Source: a gamma proteobacterium symbiont of Ctena orbiculata (GTDB lineage: Bacteria; Pseudomonadota; Gammaproteobacteria; Chromatiales; Chromatiaceae). From it: DNA of 59,721 nucleotides. The DNA lies in NCBI GenBank assembly GCA_003094535.1, contig NATV01000122.1, forward strand, positions 1 to 59,721, in the 5' to 3' direction. Numbering within the stretch: position 1 is the stretch's first letter; every line of letters begins with the position of its first letter. The notes under the pieces are model-generated. The model was not told the origin of the DNA and did not search any database. It saw only the letters and a list, made by a program, of their open reading frames with translations. The position numbers and the translations under genes are program-made. Shown here one piece after another: positions 27,185 through 37,375 of this stretch.

Positions 27185-28195
27185 TCACCAGACGAGCGGC
27201 GGCTCATCCATTTTCGCTACCTGCTCGCGCAGGGTCAGAATGTGTTCTTCCCAGAATGCCGTGGTATCGAACCATGGGAAGGCCATCGGAAATGCCGGAT
27301 CGTACCAGCGTCGGGCAAGCCATCCCGCATAGTGAATTATTCTCATGGTACGCAACGCTTCCACCAGGTGCAGTTCCAAGGGATTGAAGTCGTAGAACTG
27401 GCAGTATCCCTCCAGCAGATCCGCCAGACGTTCGGTCATATAGCTGCGATCGCCGGAGAGAAACATCCACAGATCCTGGATCGCCGGGCCCATTCGGCAG
27501 TCATCGAAATCGACGATTTGCGGACCCTCGTCACGCCAGAGAATATTGCCGGGATGACAGTCACCGTGGAGGCGAATGATCTTTAGGGCACCGGCGTTGG
27601 CATAGCATGAGGCGATCCGGTCGTTCAGATCGGAGACCAAGGTCTCATAGGCCATCTCCAGGTGCGATGGGACAAATCCATGTTGTAGAAGGTAGTTGCT
27701 GGGCTGGTCGACAAAAGTTTCGCGGTCGATACCCGGCCGGTGTTCGAAGGAGGCGGTGGCGCCCAATAGATGGATCCTGGCTATAAAACGGCCCAATTGA
27801 ACCAGATGCCCGGGATCATCAAGTTCCGGAGCGCGCCCGCCCCTGCTGGGGTAGAGGGAAAATCGGCAGCTGTCGTAGTGCAGCAGGGTATTTCCGTCGC
27901 TGTCAACAATGGGAGCGATAACCGGTATCTCCTGCTCCATCAGATCGATGGTGAATTGGTGTTCCTCCAGAATCGCCTTGTCGCTCCAGCGATTTGGACG
28001 ATAGAACTTGGCTACCAGCGGCGGCCCTTCTTCCAGCCCTACTTGATAGACCCTGTTCTCGTAGCTGTTGAGCGCAAGTATCTGTCCACTGCAGCTGACC
28101 CCGGTGGATTCGACGGCATCGAGGAGCACATCGGGTGTCAGGGTGGCAAACGCCTGCTCATCTGCTTCCGGTTTCATAATAGGACTACTACTCAT
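27185..28195 (-). CDS. srkA: Stress response kinase SrkA (YihE)
   Basis: 336 residues, aminoglycoside-phosphotransferase fold. The lysine block VAKFYRPNRWS, the catalytic loop HGDCHPGNILW and the metal-binding VDFDDCRMGPA are all present and match SrkA/YihE/RdoA. The E. coli enzyme is a Ser/Thr kinase in the Cpx envelope-stress response that counters MazEF-linked death. Length is close to the usual 328. No dsbA follows it here, unlike E. coli. Confidence 0.92.
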   Translation of the reverse strand: MSSSPIMKPEADEQAFATLTPDVLLDAVESTGVSCSGQILALNSYENRVYQVGLEEGPPLVAKFYRPNRWSDKAILEEHQFTIDLMEQEIPVIAPIVDSDGNTLLHYDSCRFSLYPSRGGRAPELDDPGHLVQLGRFIARIHLLGATASFEHRPGIDRETFVDQPSNYLLQHGFVPSHLEMAYETLVSDLNDRIASCYANAGALKIIRLHGDCHPGNILWRDEGPQIVDFDDCRMGPAIQDLWMFLSGDRSYMTERLADLLEGYCQFYDFNPLELHLVEALRTMRIIHYAGWLARRWYDPAFPMAFPWFDTTAFWEEHILTLREQVAKMDEPPLVW

Positions 28196-28380
28196 AGCGA
28201 ACCTTTTGGCACTGATTAATTGACAGCCGAACTCCAGGTTTATTGCATCTCTTGTTAAAATTTAGGCTACCATTCACTGGTCAGTCAGCATAGAAACCTG
28301 AGGCGGTAGCGGACATCCCTGTCAAAACCGACCGTACAAAGGCATCCCAATCACTGTTGCGCAACAGAACAGGCGGTAAA

Positions 28381-29058
28381 ATGGCTTCAGCAGAGGAAAG
28401 TATCAAAGCACCAAACGACAACTGGTTGCAACGCTGGAAAGATAATAACATCGGTTGGCACCATACAGAGTTCAACCAGCATTTGCTGAACTACTGGCAT
28501 GCGCTCTTTTTACCCCAAGGTTCACTGATATTCGCACCCCTGTGCGGTAAAAGCAGGGACATGGCCTGGCTAGCCGAACAGGGGTATCGCATCCGTGGTA
28601 TTGAGTTGAGCCCTTTGGCGGTTGAGGCGTTCTTCGATGAACTGAATCTTCAGCCTGAAGTCGAATCAGTCGGTGACTTCCAATACTGGCACACCGGGCC
28701 CTACGAAATCTATTGTGGCGACATCTTTGATATCGAGCAGCTAGACAACAGTGATATCGCCGCAGTCTACGATCGCGCCTCCCTGATTGCTCTCAATCCG
28801 CAACAACGCATTCAATATGTGCAGATGCTGCAACGGATTCTGCCTGACCGGACAAAGGTGCTGCTGATTACACTGGAGTATCCGCAGAACGAGATGGAAG
28901 GCCCTCCCTACAGCGTCTCAGGTGACGAAGTTGAGTCGCTGTTTGCCAAACGCTACTCCATCCAGCACCTGCATAGTCTTAATATTCTGCGAGATACCGG
29001 GCGTTACTGTGACAAAGACGTCAGTCAGATGCAGGAACATATCTACCTGTTGAAATAG
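28381..29058 (+). CDS. tpm: Thiopurine S-methyltransferase
   Basis: 225 residues from the ATG at 28381, chosen because AGGCGG precedes it and family members start MxxxxxxW with the W in NWLQRWKDN. The SAM-binding motif is FAPLCGKSRDMAWLAEQG. Bacterial Tpm enzymes methylate thiopurines and also selenium and tellurium compounds. A TTG eight codons earlier is possible but less likely. It converges on the YaeQ gene with an eight-base gap. Confidence 0.9.
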   Translation: MASAEESIKAPNDNWLQRWKDNNIGWHHTEFNQHLLNYWHALFLPQGSLIFAPLCGKSRDMAWLAEQGYRIRGIELSPLAVEAFFDELNLQPEVESVGDFQYWHTGPYEIYCGDIFDIEQLDNSDIAAVYDRASLIALNPQQRIQYVQMLQRILPDRTKVLLITLEYPQNEMEGPPYSVSGDEVESLFAKRYSIQHLHSLNILRDTGRYCDKDVSQMQEHIYLLK

Positions 29059-29065
29059 CCATGAC

Positions 29066-29605
29066 TCAAGGGAACCAGTTTTGGATCTCCAGCGTCACCG
29101 TCTGGCTATCATCGGACAACCAGACCTGATTATCCTGTATCGTGGCATGCAATGACATGGTGCGCTGAACGAGTGATTCGAGGTCGGTATCTCCGATCAC
29201 TGACAACAGCGCCAGACTGAGATTGTTATAGCGCTGTATCTTGTTTCGATACTGTGACCACCATACCTCCGCACTTCGCCTTGTATAGAGATAGACGATG
29301 ACCTGTTGTGCCAGACCGCAGGCACGTCGCAGTCGCTTCTCGTCCAACTGCCCCAATTCGATCCATAACAGCGTCTCGCCACTCATGTTTTTCAGCCAGA
29401 GTTCGGGTTCATTATCGCGACAGAGCCCTTTGGTGAATCTGAGTGCCTGATCTGCATTCAACGCAAACGCGATAAGGCGAATCATAAGCCGCTCGTTCGT
29501 CTCCGAGGGGTGACGCGCCAATGTCAGATGATAGGTATGGTAGTGACCCCTCTCCGTATCGGAAATCTGGATTTCAACCTTAAAAACAGTTGCCTTAAGA
29601 GCCAA
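29066..29605 (-). CDS. yaeQ: YaeQ family protein
   Basis: 179 residues, matching YaeQ in length and in the opening MALKATVFKVEIQISDTERG, with ARHPSETNERLMIRL and the PEL-W segment. YaeQ belongs to the PD-(D/E)XK nuclease-like fold but its activity is unknown; E. coli YaeQ was linked to suppression of rfaH haemolysin defects. It is downstream of gltA's start on the opposite flank, same strand as gltA. Confidence 0.92.
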   Translation of the reverse strand: MALKATVFKVEIQISDTERGHYHTYHLTLARHPSETNERLMIRLIAFALNADQALRFTKGLCRDNEPELWLKNMSGETLLWIELGQLDEKRLRRACGLAQQVIVYLYTRRSAEVWWSQYRNKIQRYNNLSLALLSVIGDTDLESLVQRTMSLHATIQDNQVWLSDDSQTVTLEIQNWFP

Positions 29606-29644
29606 TAGCTGCTCTCCAATTGCGCCAGATGAGCACTCGCATAT

Positions 29645-30943
29645 CTATGCCCGCTTGTCGAGAGGGATGAAATCACGACGGGGCGGACCCATGTAGACCT
29701 GCCGCGGACGACCGATTCTTTGCATCGGATCGCTCATCATCTCCATCCAATGGGAGACCCATCCCACCGTCCTGGCGATTGCAAACATCACAGTAAACAT
29801 ATTATTGGGGATATTCAATGCGCGATAGATGATGCCCGAGTAGAAATCCACATTGGGATAGAGCTTGCGTTCCAGGAAGTACTCATCCTTAAGCGCTATC
29901 TGTTCCAGTTCCAGCGCCAACTCAAACAATGGATTGTTGTTGTCGGCGAGCTCGTCAAGCACTCTTTTGCAGGTTTCCCGAAGAATATTTGCCCGTGGAT
30001 CGTAGTGCTTATAGACACGGTGGCCAAATCCCATGAGGCGAAATGGATCCTTCTTGTCTTTCGCCTTGGCGATATATTTCTCGATATTGGAGACATCGCC
30101 GATCTCGGTCAGCATATCCAGCACAGCTTCATTGGCGCCACCATGTGCGGGCCCCCAGAGTGAAGCGATACCGGCTGCGATGCAGGCAAAGGGATTGGCC
30201 TGGGAGCTGCCGGCCAACCTGACAGTGGAAGTACTGGCATTCTGCTCATGATCGGCATGCAGGATGAACAGAAGATTCATCGCCTCTACCGCAATCGGAT
30301 GGGGATGGTAGGGCTCACAGGGCGTTGCGAACATCATATGTAGCAGATTGGCGCAGTATGAGAGTTCGTTATCCGGGTAGGTGATAGGTTCGCCAACGCT
30401 GTGCTTATAGCTGGCGGCTGCAATTGTCGGTATTTTTGCAATCAGTCGATGGGCGGAAATCTCACGATGCCGAGGATTGTTGATATCCGTGGAGTCGTGA
30501 TAAAAGGCCGAAAGTGAACCGACAACACCGACCATAATCGCCATCGGGTGGGCATCGTAGTGAAAGCCGCCAAAAAACTCCTTCAGGTTTTCATTAAGCA
30601 TGGTGTGATGGGTGATGATGTCGTCAAACTCTAGGAGTTGGTTCTTGTTGGGCAGCTCTCCGTAGAGTAGTAGATAAGCCACCTCCAGGTAGTCCGCCTC
30701 CTTAGCTAGTTGCTCGATGGGGTATCCGCGATATTCGAGAATTCCTGCCTCGCCGTCGATATAGGTTATCCTGCTTTCACAGCTTGCGGTTGACATAAAG
30801 CCCGGATCATAGGTCAACAATCCCTGGTCCCGGTAGAGCTTCGTCACGTCTACCGCCAACGGGCCCTGGACAGGTTTTACGACATCAAGATCTATGCTTT
30901 CCTCTAACGCACCTTCTCGCATCAAATGATATTTTGCTGTCAT
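29645..30943 (-). CDS. gltA: Citrate synthase
   Basis: 432 residues, type II (hexameric, NADH-sensitive) length. Catalytic histidines lie in the expected blocks ([11 protein letters not shown] and GFGHRVYK), with the catalytic Asp further on (NVDFYSG). It condenses acetyl-CoA with oxaloacetate and is the TCA entry for acetyl-CoA made by Acs. The gene is alone, with its own upstream region at 30944-31100. Confidence 0.97.
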   Translation of the reverse strand: MTAKYHLMREGALEESIDLDVVKPVQGPLAVDVTKLYRDQGLLTYDPGFMSTASCESRITYIDGEAGILEYRGYPIEQLAKEADYLEVAYLLLYGELPNKNQLLEFDDIITHHTMLNENLKEFFGGFHYDAHPMAIMVGVVGSLSAFYHDSTDINNPRHREISAHRLIAKIPTIAAASYKHSVGEPITYPDNELSYCANLLHMMFATPCEPYHPHPIAVEAMNLLFILHADHEQNASTSTVRLAGSSQANPFACIAAGIASLWGPAHGGANEAVLDMLTEIGDVSNIEKYIAKAKDKKDPFRLMGFGHRVYKHYDPRANILRETCKRVLDELADNNNPLFELALELEQIALKDEYFLERKLYPNVDFYSGIIYRALNIPNNMFTVMFAIARTVGWVSHWMEMMSDPMQRIGRPRQVYMGPPRRDFIPLDKRA

Positions 30944-31100
30944 TTTTATTCTCCCGGCAGGTTACAGGAACAACTCATCAAATTCCGCGGTATGGCTAAT
31001 TACATACCTTTAGAAGGGATTACCACATTAGACAGGTGTTGGGTGTTGATGTTCTGTGGCTAACGCATGCAACGATTGTAGTAAAAATAGCGCAGATGGT

Positions 31101-31517
31101 TCACTCGTCAACTCGGCGCCGCAGCAACTTCTGTCTTCCATGCCTGGTCTTACTGTCGAGGCGACGCCGGTTCGAAGCCCTTGTCGGTCTGGTAGGTATG
31201 CGTTTTTTAGCTGACACCGCACCCCGTGTTAACAACTTTTGCAGCCTATGCAGGGCATCTTCGCGATTTCTTTCCTGATCCCGATAGCGCTGCGCCTTGA
31301 TTACGATAATTCCATGCTTGTTTATTCGCCTATCATTCAGCATTAACAACTGATCGCGATAACGCTCTGGCAGTGACGAGTTATTGATATCAAACCGCAG
31401 ATGCACGGCAGAGGCCACTTTATTCACATGCTGTCCACCCGCACCCTGGGAACGAATTGCGGTTATTTCTATCTCACTATCAGGGATCGAGACAGACTTT
31501 GTTATTTTTAACGCCAT
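31101..31517 (-). CDS. arfB: Peptidyl-tRNA hydrolase ArfB (YaeJ)
   Basis: 138 residues with the GGQ motif at 27-29 (GAGGQHVNK) of class I release factors and a highly basic C-terminal tail (KLLRRRVDE and the RRR/K clusters before it) that binds the mRNA channel of stalled ribosomes. ArfB frees non-stop ribosomes by hydrolysing peptidyl-tRNA. The start is the ATG at 31517 (MALKITKSV); the open frame runs on upstream but that part is antisense to the next gene. Confidence 0.93.
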   Translation of the reverse strand: MALKITKSVSIPDSEIEITAIRSQGAGGQHVNKVASAVHLRFDINNSSLPERYRDQLLMLNDRRINKHGIIVIKAQRYRDQERNREDALHRLQKLLTRGAVSAKKRIPTRPTRASNRRRLDSKTRHGRQKLLRRRVDE

Positions 31518-31722
31518 AACGCATTTGCCAGATAATTGACATCTTCCGTAAACAAAACCACGAGATTCCTGCAACAGCAGGCGCTTAACACATAAACCTG
31601 TCTGAGATGCGAGAAACCCCGGTGTGTTCCGATCAGCTGATATAGTTATATCATGCGTGGAGGTTTTCTCACTATACTCTAGGAAAGTTCTGATCGAAGC
31701 GCCACCAGGATCGAGGATCATA

Positions 31723-32853
31723 ATGAAAGACTGCCGCCTATTTCCAACTCTGTTTGCCTTGCTTTTACTGCCTATTTCCGCGAACACCACGGCTGCCTCG
31801 GTGAATACAGAAAAGCACAGCATCGAATATGAAACTGTCGTTGAGGGACTCGCCAATCCCTGGGCCCTCGCCTTTCTGCCCGAGGGCGGCATGCTGATTA
31901 CCGAGCGCGGCGGAAGCCTTAGGATGATCAATAGCAGCGGAGAACTGGAGTCCGAGCCTATCAAGGGGCTGCCTGCGATAAGCGAGCATCGCCAGGGCGG
32001 ACTTCTCGATGTCATACTGCATCCCGACTTCAAGGAGAATCGCTGGGTCTACCTCTCCTATGCCGAGCGCAACGGGAGCAGCTATGGAACCACAGTCTCT
32101 CGAGGCAGATTGGTCGGCCGCAAGCTCGAGCAGCTGCAGACTGTTTTTCAAATGGGGCGAAAAACCTCAGCGGGACGTCACTTCGGTTCACGTCTTGTGT
32201 TTGACAGCGAGGGACACCTGTATATCACCTTGGGTGACCGTGGCGATCGCCCCAGGGCACAAGACCTAAATGATCACGCAGGATCCGTAATTCGCCTCTA
32301 TGACGATGGCAGCATTCCCAAGCAAAATCCATTCTCTGGCAAAAACGGTCAGCTGGCCGAGATCTACAGCTATGGCCACAGGAATATACAGGGCGCGGCA
32401 CTGCATCCGGTGAGCGGTAAGTTGTGGACCCATGAGCATGGTCCTCAAGGCGGGGACGAAATCAATATAACAAAGCCAGGTGCCAATTACGGCTGGCCGG
32501 TGATCACCTACGGGGTTAATTACGTCATTGGCACAAAAATCGGCGAAGGCACGCACAAGACCGGTATGGAGCAGCCTGTTCATGTATGGATTCCCTCAAT
32601 TGCACCCTCGGGCATGACCTTCTATAACGGGGGTAAATTCAGCAACTGGAAGGGCAATCTATTCGTGGGTTCGCTCAAGTTTCAGCAACTCGTACGACTC
32701 GAGTTAAAGGGTGAGAGGATCACCCACGAAGAAAGGTTATTAAGCGGAAAACTGGGTAGGATCCGTGACGTAAGACAAGGGCCAGACGGCCTTATCTACC
32801 TGATTACAGATGAAGAAAATGGCAAACTCATTCGTTTAATTCCAACTAAATAA
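31723..32853 (+). CDS. PQQ-type aldose sugar dehydrogenase (YliI/GDH-B family)
   Basis: 376 residues with a signal peptide (cleaved near ANTTAA-S, residue 25) and the six-bladed propeller motifs of the glucose/sorbosone dehydrogenase family: HRQGGLLDVILHPDF, FGSRLVFDSEGHLYITLGD (first part) and WTHEHGPQGGDE with the PQQ-side histidine. It is a periplasmic, quinoprotein-like sugar oxidase; E. coli YliI oxidises aldoses. I chose the ATG at 31723, with GAGGA eight bases upstream. No PQQ synthesis gene lies in the window, so holoenzyme formation here is uncertain. Confidence 0.88.
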   Translation: MKDCRLFPTLFALLLLPISANTTAASVNTEKHSIEYETVVEGLANPWALAFLPEGGMLITERGGSLRMINSSGELESEPIKGLPAISEHRQGGLLDVILHPDFKENRWVYLSYAERNGSSYGTTVSRGRLVGRKLEQLQTVFQMGRKTSAGRHFGSRLVFDSEGHLYITLGDRGDRPRAQDLNDHAGSVIRLYDDGSIPKQNPFSGKNGQLAEIYSYGHRNIQGAALHPVSGKLWTHEHGPQGGDEINITKPGANYGWPVITYGVNYVIGTKIGEGTHKTGMEQPVHVWIPSIAPSGMTFYNGGKFSNWKGNLFVGSLKFQQLVRLELKGERITHEERLLSGKLGRIRDVRQGPDGLIYLITDEENGKLIRLIPTK

Positions 32854-32939
32854 AAAAACTTAATTGTCGCTGCTGAACGATTCGAACTCGCAATTCAGGT
32901 GATGCAAATACCGGTCGTTACCGGCGGCGTCGCCACGAT

Positions 32940-33929
32940 TTACTTGCCGCTAATGAGCGTTTCGGCATAGGCAAACAGGGACGGAGTTCCACCTGTGTGC
33001 CAAAACAGGACCCTGTCCTCGCTTGTTAACTTGCCTGTTCGGATCATATCCATCAGCCCTCCCATTGCCCTACCGGTATAAACCGGATCCAAGAGGATGC
33101 CTTCGTATCTTGCGGTAATTTCCAAAGCCTCTTTTTCGAGCTTGCCGACAACACCATATCCATCACCAACATAGTCCGCCGCGAGCAATATATCGTCGCT
33201 TTTAAATGTAACAGCCGAGCCGATGAAACCAGCCGTCCTGTCTGCCAAGTTGAGAATAAACTTGGCAAACGGGACTTCACCTGTATCCCCCTTATCGATA
33301 TTTATACCAACCAGGGTGTAGGCTCTTTGTAAAAGTGCTCTGCCGAGCGTGAAACCTGCATGAGTACCACCGGAACTCGAGGCGAAAACAATATGTGAGA
33401 GCTGCGTTGTGTCGAGCTGTGTTTCCAGTTCTTGCAATGCACTGACAAATGCATAAGCTCCCAACTCGTTCGAACCGCCATAGGGGATAACATACGGTTT
33501 TTTACCCCGCGCCCTCAACAGTTCCAACATCTCGGGAATCGTCTCGCCTTTGCGTTTTGTTCCCGACCAATGGATCTGCGCACCCAAGAGATTATCGAGC
33601 AACAAGTTACCGTTGGCCGTTTTAGGCGGATCACCGCCAAGTATCAGGTGACACTCCAACTGCAGCAGCGCCGCCGCGGCGGCTGTTTGTCGGCAATGGT
33701 TCGATTGTACCGCACCCGCGGTGATAACCGTGTCACAGCCCTTGGCTATCGCGTCTTGAAGCAGGTATTCCAGTTTCCTTGTTTTGTTGCCGCCGAGAGC
33801 CAAGCCGGTCATATCATCACGCTTCATGAGGATATTCGGTCCGCCTAAAACCGAACTCAGCTTGGACAGTTTCACCACAGGCGTCGGAAAAAAACCGAGA
33901 TTCACTTTCGGCAGGCACCTGTTATGCAT
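32940..33929 (-). CDS. dcyD: D-cysteine desulfhydrase / ACC deaminase family PLP enzyme
   Basis: 329 residues, fold type II PLP enzyme. The Schiff-base lysine is K49 in ALGGNKTRKLEYLL, and AGAVQSNHCRQTA provides the phosphate and carboxylate-binding loop. E. coli DcyD turns D-cysteine into pyruvate, ammonia and sulfide; ACC deaminases share the fold, and separating them needs active-site residues compared in an alignment. It is a single gene. The name is given with moderate certainty. Confidence 0.85.
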   Translation of the reverse strand: MHNRCLPKVNLGFFPTPVVKLSKLSSVLGGPNILMKRDDMTGLALGGNKTRKLEYLLQDAIAKGCDTVITAGAVQSNHCRQTAAAAALLQLECHLILGGDPPKTANGNLLLDNLLGAQIHWSGTKRKGETIPEMLELLRARGKKPYVIPYGGSNELGAYAFVSALQELETQLDTTQLSHIVFASSSGGTHAGFTLGRALLQRAYTLVGINIDKGDTGEVPFAKFILNLADRTAGFIGSAVTFKSDDILLAADYVGDGYGVVGKLEKEALEITARYEGILLDPVYTGRAMGGLMDMIRTGKLTSEDRVLFWHTGGTPSLFAYAETLISGK

Positions 33930-34023
33930 GTGTGAACCGTCCTTCGCGAAACACGCTTGGGTGAGACGGGGTGGGTTAAGCTCGTTCTCCCACCCAGTGA
34001 TGAAAATGCGGAGGTTGCATCAG

Positions 34024-34656
34024 CTATTTTTGACGCCAATTCCCCTTACCATCCTGATACCAATATCCCTTCGGTGCCTCTTCAACCCAAACCCGGGCAA
34101 ATGTATCGCGTATATTTTTCTCCCACTGTGGCTGTCCGTTGGCACGGGCAATCTCGGCATAGAGTGCTTTACGGTCGCCGTTTTCGTCGGCCACCATCTT
34201 CTTGACCTTGTTTCGTTCACGCAGTGAAACCAGCTTCAGATCGCGAACAGCGACCATCCCGTTGTTGGTAAAGCCCAGGGCACCGGAGCGGTAGTGGGAT
34301 GTCAATGCATTTTGCCTGCTCGACATAGCGGCGCGCAGCTTGCGTATTGCCGGTGAATCTATGTCGATATTGGGTTGTGCCGCCTGTGCCGGCGGGATCA
34401 TGAACTCGACAACCCCGGCCAACGTATTCGTCAGCCTGGATTGGAGCACCTCCAGGGATGATTGTTTGTCATCCTCTTTCGATTCCTCCTTCGGCGCCGG
34501 TTTTCCTTGGCCTGGCGTTGCCTCCTCACCCAGCACATCACGTACTATGGTGCGTGCTGCCTCTTCCGCGGCAGCGGCGGGAAAATAGATGTTGATGGTT
34601 ACACAGGCCACCAAGCCCAGTGCCATGAATGGAAAACCGAGAAAACGCTTCAGCAT
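34024..34656 (-). CDS. YdbL-like (DUF1318) lipoprotein, with YnbE-like N-terminus
   Basis: 210 residues. A lipobox GLVAC (lipidated Cys18) is followed by VTINIYFPAAAAEEAA, an Ala/charged linker, and a DUF1318 region (about 100-210) that ends GYWYQDGKGNWRQK, like the end of YdbL. In E. coli the operon is ydbH-ynbE-ydbL, where YdbH and the lipoprotein YnbE form an intermembrane bridge and YdbL modulates it. Here the large YdbH-like gene is directly upstream (87 bases) and no separate YnbE is seen; the lipidated TINI start of this protein may stand in for YnbE. That is inference. Confidence 0.8.
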   Translation of the reverse strand: MLKRFLGFPFMALGLVACVTINIYFPAAAAEEAARTIVRDVLGEEATPGQGKPAPKEESKEDDKQSSLEVLQSRLTNTLAGVVEFMIPPAQAAQPNIDIDSPAIRKLRAAMSSRQNALTSHYRSGALGFTNNGMVAVRDLKLVSLRERNKVKKMVADENGDRKALYAEIARANGQPQWEKNIRDTFARVWVEEAPKGYWYQDGKGNWRQK

Positions 34657-34743
34657 TGCACTATTCCTTGATAGATTGTCAGGCAGTTGGAAATAATCTC
34701 AATTAATTTTTGTGACTATAATTGACAGCGGCGAAAAGCACCA

Positions 34744-36801
34744 CTACCTCATCTCCATCCCTTCGACACGGATGCTCTTCAGTCGTTCCAGCAGCGTCTT
34801 CCAGGCGACCTGCCTGTTTCTTGCAATAACGTCGATCCTTGGCAGTCCGGAGCCTTTGACAATATAGTAACCGCCATCCGCACGCGGCATCCCGTCCAGC
34901 TCCGCGACATTGCCATTCAATTCAGCCTGCAACTCTATTCGGTTGTAGCGAAACTCTTTGAAGATACCCAGAAAGGTGGTCGACAGCCCGCTGCCAACTC
35001 CATTTCCCAAAGCAGTCAGATTATCCACGGCGCGCTGGCTGATGCGATGGGGTATCCTATCCTGTTCCGGTGTATTGAAGCGTGCCTTGAAGGCAATGGG
35101 CTCCCAACTGGCGAGATGGAGACCCGCGATCTCCCCTTCGAGTCCTCCCGTGATATGCCCGAACGAGAAGGTCTGGGTAATCTGGGTGAGATCGAGTCCG
35201 GACAGCTGGAGGTCGGCAAACAGCTCCGGCACCCGGCCGAGGGGGTCCTCGATCACCAACTCGCCCACGCTAATCGTGCCGCCGAAGACGTCGACAACCA
35301 GTTCCCCATCCAACTCCAGCCGCTGCTGCTGGTAGTGAACCCTCGGTATCATACCCTGCAGCGTCCCCTCCATGGGGGGCCAATCAAAGGCCTCGGCAAG
35401 GGCCCGAAGGGAGATATCGCTGAATTGTGCGCTGGTGGTCCACTGAGGCAGATCACCGAGCAGACCTTCGGCACTGAGGTGATCGATGTACATGGTACCT
35501 TGCATCAACGGCAGAGCGATCGGCTCTTCCAACCTGACCTCGCCCCGCTGCGCATGGACACGTATCCCCAGCTTGCCGAAATCTATCCGGTAGAGTTGCC
35601 CGCCCTCGATGGTTATCTCTGACCTCTTGCTATGATCCTCTTGATTCCATGCCAGCCCTCCAGAAAGGCCATAGAGTGCAAACAGGCCACGCCTGTCATC
35701 AATATTTACATCCTCAAGCGAGACGTGCAGCCGCTGCAGCTCTCCTTTTTTTATGCTTACCTCGGTATCCACTACCCCGGAGGCCTCAACCTCATCCACC
35801 ATGGATCCAATCAGCATAGGTTGCAGTATCACGCCATAGAGAGCGCCCAGATCGTTGCTGTGTATCCTCAACTCCGCCTCCACCAGTTCTCCGCTGGAGG
35901 TGTCGATCTCTGCCTGTCCTTGCGATTCCATCACGGTCGGTAACACTAACCTGGATTCAACAATCCTCACGCGATTGGCACCGGGCCTCCAATGCCCCCG
36001 AAGCTCCAGAAGCAGGGGTTCGTCAAGCACTTCGACAAAGATGGGATCCGCATAAAACTGCCCCTTTGAAAGCGACAGCCTTGTCTTTCCCGACCAGCCG
36101 GAGTCCTTTTGATCGGCATTGAGTTGCAGTCTGAACTCGCCCTCTTCGGCAACCCGCAATCCCTCAACATCGGCATAGGCAAAGTTTGTTACTTGAAGGG
36201 AGATATCAAGCGCTTCAGCCTGAGACATGAAGCCGCTTGCCTTTGCGCTCAGCTTTACAGCACCGGAAAAGTCCGAACCCTCCGGCAACCAGGCCGCGGT
36301 CAATCTCTTGGGCAGTGATTCGAGCCTGATCCGGTCGGCATACAGGGCGACATCCCAGCGACCTTCGATCAGCTCAAGTTCAACATTCAACTTACCATTC
36401 GCAACCTTGATTCCTTGAATATCTATCGATAGATGTTCACTGTCGAAAAACGTACCGCTGGCATCGAGCGCCTGCGGACCGTAGGGTGTATCGGCGATGT
36501 TCAGTCGCCCCTCGTCGCATCGATAGTATTGCTGATGCCGTTCTACGGGACAATCCAGACGAATACCGTTTAAGGTGCCCGGCAGGGCCTGGTGGTCCAA
36601 GGAATCGGCTGTCAGCCGGATACTCAGCCGATCCGCATTGATCAGTTTGAGATCAATCCTGACATTCTCCATGGACCATGCGGAAGCGCTCAATCTGTCC
36701 AGGGATAACCCCATATGCAGCTCCGCGGCAACGTGCAGCGGCATTGAGATCAACAGAACCAGCAGCGCAAACCCTGAGTTTAGTAAGTGATCTTTAGCCA
36801 T
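34744..36801 (-). CDS. ydbH: YdbH-like AsmA-family intermembrane transport protein
   Basis: 685 residues with an N-terminal hydrophobic anchor or signal (residues about 8-26) and a long beta-rich body. The C-terminal part (GHITGGLEGEIAGLHL, RISQRAVDNLTALGNGVGSG in part, GLPRIDVIARNRQ) matches what I recall for YdbH. E. coli YdbH is an AsmA-like protein which, with TamB and YhdP, supports phospholipid movement from inner to outer membrane. It is somewhat shorter than the E. coli protein (about 880). The YdbL-like gene follows in the same operon. Confidence 0.8.
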   Translation of the reverse strand: MAKDHLLNSGFALLVLLISMPLHVAAELHMGLSLDRLSASAWSMENVRIDLKLINADRLSIRLTADSLDHQALPGTLNGIRLDCPVERHQQYYRCDEGRLNIADTPYGPQALDASGTFFDSEHLSIDIQGIKVANGKLNVELELIEGRWDVALYADRIRLESLPKRLTAAWLPEGSDFSGAVKLSAKASGFMSQAEALDISLQVTNFAYADVEGLRVAEEGEFRLQLNADQKDSGWSGKTRLSLSKGQFYADPIFVEVLDEPLLLELRGHWRPGANRVRIVESRLVLPTVMESQGQAEIDTSSGELVEAELRIHSNDLGALYGVILQPMLIGSMVDEVEASGVVDTEVSIKKGELQRLHVSLEDVNIDDRRGLFALYGLSGGLAWNQEDHSKRSEITIEGGQLYRIDFGKLGIRVHAQRGEVRLEEPIALPLMQGTMYIDHLSAEGLLGDLPQWTTSAQFSDISLRALAEAFDWPPMEGTLQGMIPRVHYQQQRLELDGELVVDVFGGTISVGELVIEDPLGRVPELFADLQLSGLDLTQITQTFSFGHITGGLEGEIAGLHLASWEPIAFKARFNTPEQDRIPHRISQRAVDNLTALGNGVGSGLSTTFLGIFKEFRYNRIELQAELNGNVAELDGMPRADGGYYIVKGSGLPRIDVIARNRQVAWKTLLERLKSIRVEGMEMR

Positions 36802-36908
36802 TGAAATCGTGCTGCCTGGAGTAAACTCAATGTTAGACCCGATCTCCGATCTGTTTTATTAGACCGGTTAACCGTCATCGGGACAGAGATTGTCTGGAGA
36901 TACAACAT

Positions 36909-37103
36909 ATGTTCACACCGAGAAACGTAGGCGTGGTGTTAATCCTCGTTTTCATTGTAAGTCTGGCATCATGGTCGAAGCTTCGCTTCGTCGATGAGGA
37001 TGATCATGCCGAACAGCGCTGGCGCGTCGAAGATTATCCAGGTTTCTCAAAAAAGGGGCACGCGACATCAGCCCCTCAGATTGACGGCCAATCCGGTCGT
37101 TAG
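36909..37103 (+). CDS. Small single-span membrane protein
   Basis: 64 residues: one hydrophobic helix (about 8-25, VGVVLILVFIVSLASW) and a charged tail. GGAG lies about nine bases before the ATG, which supports it, but the short length and lack of a known family leave doubt. It is divergent from the YdbH-like gene. Confidence 0.45.
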   Translation: MFTPRNVGVVLILVFIVSLASWSKLRFVDEDDHAEQRWRVEDYPGFSKKGHATSAPQIDGQSGR

Positions 37104-37375
37104 CGCAATCAGTCTACCTTGGCAGCCACACTTTTTGGCCTGGTCGGCGTCGACAACCTAACCAAGCAGCATCCAACAGCCGATTCGTCCTCCTTCCATT
37201 TATCGCTTTTTTCTATTTAATTCATCAATTTAGCAAGCAAGCAATAGTTTGATCTGATAGCCCCTAATAAAACAAATTATGTGCGTATATAATAATATGC
37301 TAATTTTCTCTTTCGAGGATTCTCATTCGCATGGAATACAGGTGCGCGACTTGCGCGCGAGTAAGGGGAAATGTC

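Noticed and set aside
31518-32033. N-terminal extension of the ArfB frame
   Set aside because: This part is antisense to the sugar dehydrogenase and its upstream region; ArfB proteins begin at MALKITKSV.
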